This document shows, in pieces, positions 60,178-64,000 of a stretch of 64,000 bases of DNA; the first letter of the stretch is position 1; every line of letters begins with the position of its first letter. A program made the position numbers and the translations under genes. Source of the DNA: Balneola sp. (GTDB lineage Bacteria > Bacteroidota > Rhodothermia > Balneolales > Balneolaceae); the NCBI GenBank assembly GCA_003712055.1, contig RHLJ01000004.1, positions 1 to 64,000 on the forward strand. Direction: 5' to 3'. The notes beneath the pieces are model-generated. The model ran no database searches. It was given only the letters and a program-made list of their open reading frames with translations, and had not been told where the DNA came from.

Positions 60178-60607
60178 TTTCATAATAGTTTCTTTCTAAG
60201 TGATTAGATACTTGATTTAAACGCTTTAAAAAAAGTTTATCTAATAGTTCATTTCTTTTTCTCCTAACTCTTTTCTTACAACTCCTGATTTTTCTTATTC
60301 TATCATATCTCTCAATATCTACACTAGGAATTCCATATTCATTTTCAAGAATTTTATCTAAGCTCACACTTTCTGTTCTAGAAAAAGCTGGTTTTCTCCT
60401 ATTAGGTATCTCAAAAATAAATATTGGCAAATCGAAATTTCTGTTGGAAAAAGTAACCCATGATGAATACATATAGAACTTTATATTCTCTTTTTTCCAG
60501 TAATAACAAAATTCTTCGTTCTTCCAATTTTCAAAAATAGGATCTTCAAATCCATACCTCTTGTTTAGAAAGGAAAAACTGGACTTTATTTCTTTATCAA
60601 GGTCCAA
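60155..60607 (-). CDS. AT-rich hypothetical gene downstream of purM
   Basis: 150 residues from TTG 60607, 6 bp after the purM stop. Very basic, Asn/Lys/Arg-rich (RIRKIRSCKKRVRRKRNELL) with aromatic stretches (FCYYWKKENIKFYMYSSW). No family recognised. Its base composition is visibly more AT-rich than its neighbours, and it overlaps the convergent nucleotidyltransferase gene. These points suggest a recently acquired gene or a lesser-supported frame. Possible RNA- or DNA-binding from charge only. Confidence 0.5.
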   Translation of the reverse strand: MDLDKEIKSSFSFLNKRYGFEDPIFENWKNEEFCYYWKKENIKFYMYSSWVTFSNRNFDLPIFIFEIPNRRKPAFSRTESVSLDKILENEYGIPSVDIERYDRIRKIRSCKKRVRRKRNELLDKLFLKRLNQVSNHLERNYYEIINLLKE

Positions 60608-60613
60608 ATCTAT

Positions 60614-61618
60614 CTATACAACTCTCCCCACCTCAAAAACTTCTTCTCCTAATTCTTCGCTCTTTGTTCTTACTTCTTCAACAGAATCTTGCGAAATAAC
60701 CACCACAAGTCCAATTCCCAGATTAAAGGTTGCCTGCATATCTTCTTCAGGAACGTTTCCAATTTCCTGGATAAGTTTGTACACCGCTGGACGCTCCCAA
60801 CCATTCCAATTTACATCCAAAACCAGTCCTTCCGGAAGAATACGTTTAGTATTTCCTACCAAACCGCCACCTGTGATATGAGAAAAACCATTTACCCCAT
60901 CTATTTCTTTTAGAGCAGTAATGAGAGGTAAATAAGATTTATGCACCTTTAGCAATTCTTCCGCTACCGTACATCCTAATTCTTCTATATGGTCATGAAC
61001 GTCATATTCACTGAATAAAACTTTCCTTGCCAGGGAATATCCATTCGTATGGAGACCAGTGCTCTTGAATCCTAATAGTACATCTCCTTGTTGGATAGCA
61101 GCCCCATTAATCACTTTCTCTTCATCTACAATTCCAACAATGGTTCCGGCTAAATCAAATTCTCCTTCTCCATAAATATCCGGCATTTCTGCCGTTTCGC
61201 CACCAATAAGAGCTACTCCATTTTCTTTACAGGCTGTTGCAAATCCTTTGATTACCTCATAACCAACATTTTGCTCTAGTTTTCCAGTTGAGAAATAATC
61301 CAGGAAGAAGAGAGGGGTTGCTCCGCAAACAGCAATATCATTAATACAGTGGTTAACCAAATCCTGACCAACGGTATCATATTTTCCAGCCTTGAAAGCC
61401 ACAATAAGCTTGGTTCCAACTCCATCTACCGAGCTTACAAATACGGGTTTATTATAGGCTCCAAGATCAGGACGAAAGAACCCTCCAAAACCCCCAATAT
61501 TGGATAAAACCGCATCACTATGAGTTTCTTTTACAATGCCTTTGATTGAGTTAACTAATTCTTCTCCGGCTTTTATATCAACACCGGCATCTTTGTAAGT
61601 AATTGGTTTTTTGCTCAT
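60614..61618 (-). CDS. purM: phosphoribosylformylglycinamidine cyclo-ligase PurM
   Basis: 334 residues, normal length. It begins TYKDAGVDIKAGEELV, with FVSSVDGVGTKL, NDIAVCGATPLFFLDY and GGETAEMPDIY as the AIRS signature blocks and SHITGGGLVGNTKRILPEG near the end. It closes the imidazole ring (FGAM to AIR, using ATP) in purine synthesis. No other pur genes are near. The C-terminus ends soon after FNLGIGLVVVI, as expected. Confidence 0.97.
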   Translation of the reverse strand: MSKKPITYKDAGVDIKAGEELVNSIKGIVKETHSDAVLSNIGGFGGFFRPDLGAYNKPVFVSSVDGVGTKLIVAFKAGKYDTVGQDLVNHCINDIAVCGATPLFFLDYFSTGKLEQNVGYEVIKGFATACKENGVALIGGETAEMPDIYGEGEFDLAGTIVGIVDEEKVINGAAIQQGDVLLGFKSTGLHTNGYSLARKVLFSEYDVHDHIEELGCTVAEELLKVHKSYLPLITALKEIDGVNGFSHITGGGLVGNTKRILPEGLVLDVNWNGWERPAVYKLIQEIGNVPEEDMQATFNLGIGLVVVISQDSVEEVRTKSEELGEEVFEVGRVV

Positions 61619-61683
61619 AAATGGTAATTGTTTAACCCACCCCTAAATCCCCTCCTAAGAAGGGACTTTAATGTGTATCAAAA

Positions 61684-62205
61684 TTAACTTGTTGGATTTG
61701 TTATAAGTCGGATATGTGCTAAATGATGGTTTCCATGCCAAACATACATGGCCAGGGTAGTAAGTAAATCGGAAGGATATCCACCTTCTGGATGAACAAA
61801 AGTCCTGGAGAAATCTTCTTCACTCATATCTTCAAGAATAAGAGCTAATTTTTTGTGAATGATCTCAAGAAAATCGATGGCTTCCTGGAGAGTGAGTTTT
61901 ACATACTCAGCTGTTTTTGCCCATTCCGCTTCGTTGTATGGTTTTATGGTTGGATTGTCTTCAGTTAGTGCCAGCTTAAATCGAACCAACGCATTTAGAT
62001 GACTATCACCAATATGATGAACTACTTGCTTAACTGTCCATCCACCTTCCCGATATGGAGTATTTAATTGTTCTACTTCTGCATAGTAGATTTCATTCTT
62101 GATTTTACCTGGTAATGCCTTGATTTCTGCTATAAAACCAGGAACATCATCCATGCTGTAGATAGCATTTAAATCAAAATTTCCGATCGGGTATCTTCTA
62201 TCCAT
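61684..62205 (-). CDS. YfiT-like DinB-fold metal-dependent transferase
   Basis: 173 residues. Starts DRRYPIGNFDLNAIY, the typical YfiT/bacillithiol-transferase beginning. Metal His ligands are in VKQVVHHIGDSHLNALVR and MYVWHGNHHLAHI, giving the three-His site. Relatives transfer bacillithiol or act as thiol-S-transferases; whether this organism makes bacillithiol cannot be told here. The start lies next to the putative replication origin spacer. Confidence 0.88.
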   Translation of the reverse strand: MDRRYPIGNFDLNAIYSMDDVPGFIAEIKALPGKIKNEIYYAEVEQLNTPYREGGWTVKQVVHHIGDSHLNALVRFKLALTEDNPTIKPYNEAEWAKTAEYVKLTLQEAIDFLEIIHKKLALILEDMSEEDFSRTFVHPEGGYPSDLLTTLAMYVWHGNHHLAHIRLITNPTS

Positions 62206-62642
62206 TAAGTCTCCTTATTTAGCTCAAACAAATATACCATCTTTCCTAAAGTGAAAGGATTTCATTTTCCAATTCTTTTCCACACTCTAAAAGACAAACA
62301 AAATGAAATTTAAATATTTAATAGTTATTTGTAGTTCATGTGGAAATGTTGAAAACAAACTTTTCATTTTTTCCAACAACGCTTGACAATGCTTTGTGGA
62401 TAGTGATGTGGAGAAAATGAGTAATATTATTAGTGATTTAAAGGAAGCGTATTTGAGTTCTCCACAGCTGCACAAAAATCACACAGTAAATACATCAATA
62501 TTCAATTAACATGAAAAGTTATTCTTTCGAACTGTGAATAGAGTCGCTGCTTTGTGGAAACTTGTTTATAATTCGAAGCGATTTTTGTTTTCCAAATGTT
62601 ATGAAATCGCTATCCACATATTAATCCACATAAAAGACCAGA
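62206..62642. other. 437-bp spacer rich in DnaA-box-like sequences; candidate replication origin
   Basis: No gene is seen. Seven 9-mers differ from TTATCCACA (or its complement) at one position: 62276-62284, 62395-62403, 62407-62415, 62458-62466, 62610-62618 and 62622-62630, and 62533-62541 when N is allowed at position 5. Two weaker ones are at 62339-62347 and 62553-62561. AT-rich stretches (for example 62295-62335 and 62424-62442) could unwind. Genes diverge from it on both sides. This is what an oriC looks like, but no box is perfect and dnaA is not adjacent. Confidence 0.55.
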
Positions 62643-63083
62643 ATGAGAGTTGTTATTCAGCGCGTGAAATCAGCTTCTGTAACTGTTGAGGAAAGAGTAA
62701 CGGGAGTAATTAGTAAAGGGTTATTGTTACTGGTTGGTGTTCATCAGGAGGATGGTATTGAAAAGATGAAATGGATGTGCGAAAAGATTCTAAAGCTTCG
62801 GATTTTTGAAGATGAGGAAGGGAAAATGAATAAATCGGTATCAGATGTTGAAGGGGGAATCCTGGTAGTTTCGCAATTCACTCTTTATGGAGATACAAAG
62901 AAGGGAACGCGCCCAAGTTTTATTGAAGCAGCACGGCCAGAAAAAGCAGAACCTATGTATGAAGAAATGGTTCAGTATTTTAAGGATCACTCTTCTTTAG
63001 ATATTCAAACCGGAGAATTTGGAGCAATGATGGATGTATCGTTAGTAAATGATGGGCCAGTAACCCTGGTTTTGGAGAAGTAA
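62643..63083 (+). CDS. dtd: D-aminoacyl-tRNA deacylase Dtd
   Basis: 146 residues, standard length. MRVVIQRVKSASVTVE at the start, the active-site SQFTLYGDTKKGTRPSF and the NDGPVTLVLE end give the cross-subunit Gly-cisPro motif region (GPVT). It removes D-amino acids from mischarged tRNA. The next gene starts one base after the stop. The start flanks the candidate origin spacer. Confidence 0.97.
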   Translation: MRVVIQRVKSASVTVEERVTGVISKGLLLLVGVHQEDGIEKMKWMCEKILKLRIFEDEEGKMNKSVSDVEGGILVVSQFTLYGDTKKGTRPSFIEAARPEKAEPMYEEMVQYFKDHSSLDIQTGEFGAMMDVSLVNDGPVTLVLEK

Positions 63084-63084
63084 A

Positions 63085-63978
63085 TTGGCTGTTATTTTCA
63101 TTTTTATTGATGGGGTTGGGATTGGGAATGCGTCAGATGAAAATCCATTTTATGTAGATAGCTATGAAAGCTTTGAGGTGCTATCCGGTGGGAATTTTAC
63201 GTTAAATGGTGAGCCCAGATCATCAATGAATCATATTTATAAACCTATTGATGCTAACCTGGGAGTAGAAGGCCTTCCTCAAAGTGGTACCGGACAAACC
63301 ACATTATTTACCGGGGAGAATGCATCAGAAATTATAGGAAAGCATTTTGGTCCATACCCTCATACAGGGATCAAACATTTGTTAAGAGAGCGAAGCATTT
63401 TTCATGAGGTTAAAGAGGAAGGGAAGAAACCATACTTCATGAATGCCTACCCTCCCATATTTTTTGAACATTCCGAGAAAAGAAATCGATGGAGTTGTTC
63501 CACACTAATGGTAAAAAGTGCCGGAGTTAAACTTAATTCAACAGATGAAGTTCTTAAAGGAGAAGCAATCACAGCTGAAATTGTACAAAATGCCTGGAGA
63601 GAAAGACTGGGAATTGATATTCCTAAAATTAATGCGAAAGAAGCAGCTCAGCGTTTATTAAATATGGCAGGAAGCTTTGATGTTGTATTCTATGAATATT
63701 ACCTCACTGATAAGGCTGGTCATAATAAAAGTCTTGAAGATTCAAGAAATGTATTAGGTACACTAGATCAGTTTCTACTTCACATTATATCTAATAAACG
63801 AAGAAGTGATACTCTTGTAATTACCAGTGATCATGGAAATCTGGAAGATCTTTCAGTCAGAACTCATACCAGAAACGCAGTTCCGTTATTTGTTTTAGGC
63901 GAAGGAATAGAGCACTTCAATGAGGTTGAAAGTCTGATGGAAGTGAAGGAAGCAATATTGAGGAGTGTACAGTTATAA
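63085..63978 (+). CDS. alkaline-phosphatase-superfamily metalloenzyme
   Basis: 297 residues from TTG 63085. The metal-binding IFIDGVGIGN at the start, the nucleophile region GLPQSGTGQTTLFTGENA (Ser/Thr at the phosphate position), YYLTDKAGHNKSLED and TSDHGNLEDLSVRTHTRNAVPLFVLG complete the PF01676-type site. It most resembles the metalloenzyme group containing phosphopentomutase and cofactor-independent phosphoglycerate mutase, but is much shorter, so a hydrolase is equally possible. It is coupled to dtd. No signal peptide. Confidence 0.88.
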   Translation: MAVIFIFIDGVGIGNASDENPFYVDSYESFEVLSGGNFTLNGEPRSSMNHIYKPIDANLGVEGLPQSGTGQTTLFTGENASEIIGKHFGPYPHTGIKHLLRERSIFHEVKEEGKKPYFMNAYPPIFFEHSEKRNRWSCSTLMVKSAGVKLNSTDEVLKGEAITAEIVQNAWRERLGIDIPKINAKEAAQRLLNMAGSFDVVFYEYYLTDKAGHNKSLEDSRNVLGTLDQFLLHIISNKRRSDTLVITSDHGNLEDLSVRTHTRNAVPLFVLGEGIEHFNEVESLMEVKEAILRSVQL

Positions 63979-64000
63979 TTGCTGATTCTTCGCAAGTATG

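Noticed and set aside
1-64000. Search for tRNA, rRNA, prophage or IS transposase genes
   Set aside because: By eye I found no cloverleaf with a TTCRANY arm, no rRNA-like stretch and no transposase motif; a dedicated tRNA scan would be decisive.

Overview
The window looks like a chromosomal segment of a member of the Balneolaeota/Rhodothermaeota or a close Bacteroidota relative (inference). The evidence is the C-terminal sorting domains of the 'NYPNPFNP ... GVYVYRL' type on three proteins, a PID-CTERM-type small protein, and many Sec/SPII lipoproteins. A TAnnTTTG-type promoter word also lies before metK, and the housekeeping genes (ftsY, scpA, ruvB, metK, purM, dtd, ppk1) are of ordinary bacterial type. 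I see no rRNA, tRNA, CRISPR array, prophage or IS transposase.

Layout. 1-5.5 kb: two related secreted proteins with near-identical 3' ends (the first cut by the window edge), separated by a repeat-filled spacer, then two tiny genes (a four-cysteine zinc-ribbon protein and a PID-CTERM protein). 5.7-8.7 kb: a TPR/GT41 O-GlcNAc-transferase-like protein translationally coupled to a TIGR03032-like protein. 8.8-9.3 kb: a 419-bp MITE-like element whose other copy is at 1.1-1.5 kb. 9.3-15.5 kb: leftward genes for a phosphoesterase/kinase-like/Omp85 giant, a class III cyclase-TolB-TPR protein and a MarR regulator. 15.7-18.6 kb: small HTH gene pair, Nudix hydrolase, CDP-alcohol phosphatidyltransferase, ftsY. 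18.6-25.8 kb: a small Pro/Gly-rich peptide divergent from a secreted TPR-CHAT (caspase-fold) protease, then M28 peptidase and scpA on the other strand, then an ECF sigma factor with a membrane-anchored TPR partner. 25.8-31.9 kb: ppk1, ruvB, a secreted metalloprotease, metK.

32.0-36.8 kb is an AT-rich accessory block of unknown secreted or membrane proteins. It contains a lipoprotein gene split by an apparent frameshift, whose second half carries a degenerate JAMM-like domain, and a decayed MORN/YwqK-like gene. 36.9-38.4 kb: two membrane proteins flanking a winged-helix regulator, with matching palindromic operators in front of both. 38.5-47.7 kb: GH5 cellulase, membrane proteins, three amidohydrolases (one lacking its metal ligands), and a GMC oxidoreductase with its subunit-3-like partner. 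47.8-60.2 kb: DUF1905, DinB, M14 peptidase, Nramp-like transporter, hemolysin III, K+ channel/RCK, XRE regulator pair, SRPBCC/GyrI and nucleotidyltransferase proteins. 60.2-64 kb: a small unknown gene, purM, a YfiT/DinB protein, a 437-bp spacer dense in DnaA-box-like sequences (candidate oriC), dtd and an alkaline-phosphatase-superfamily protein.

The most interesting points are the CHAT protease/sigma/anti-sigma/peptide neighbourhood, the three-domain phosphoesterase-kinase-like-Omp85 protein, the candidate replication origin, the paired active/inactive amidohydrolases, and the recurring intergenic palindromes and MITE-like elements. All functions are read from sequence motifs only; no database search was run.
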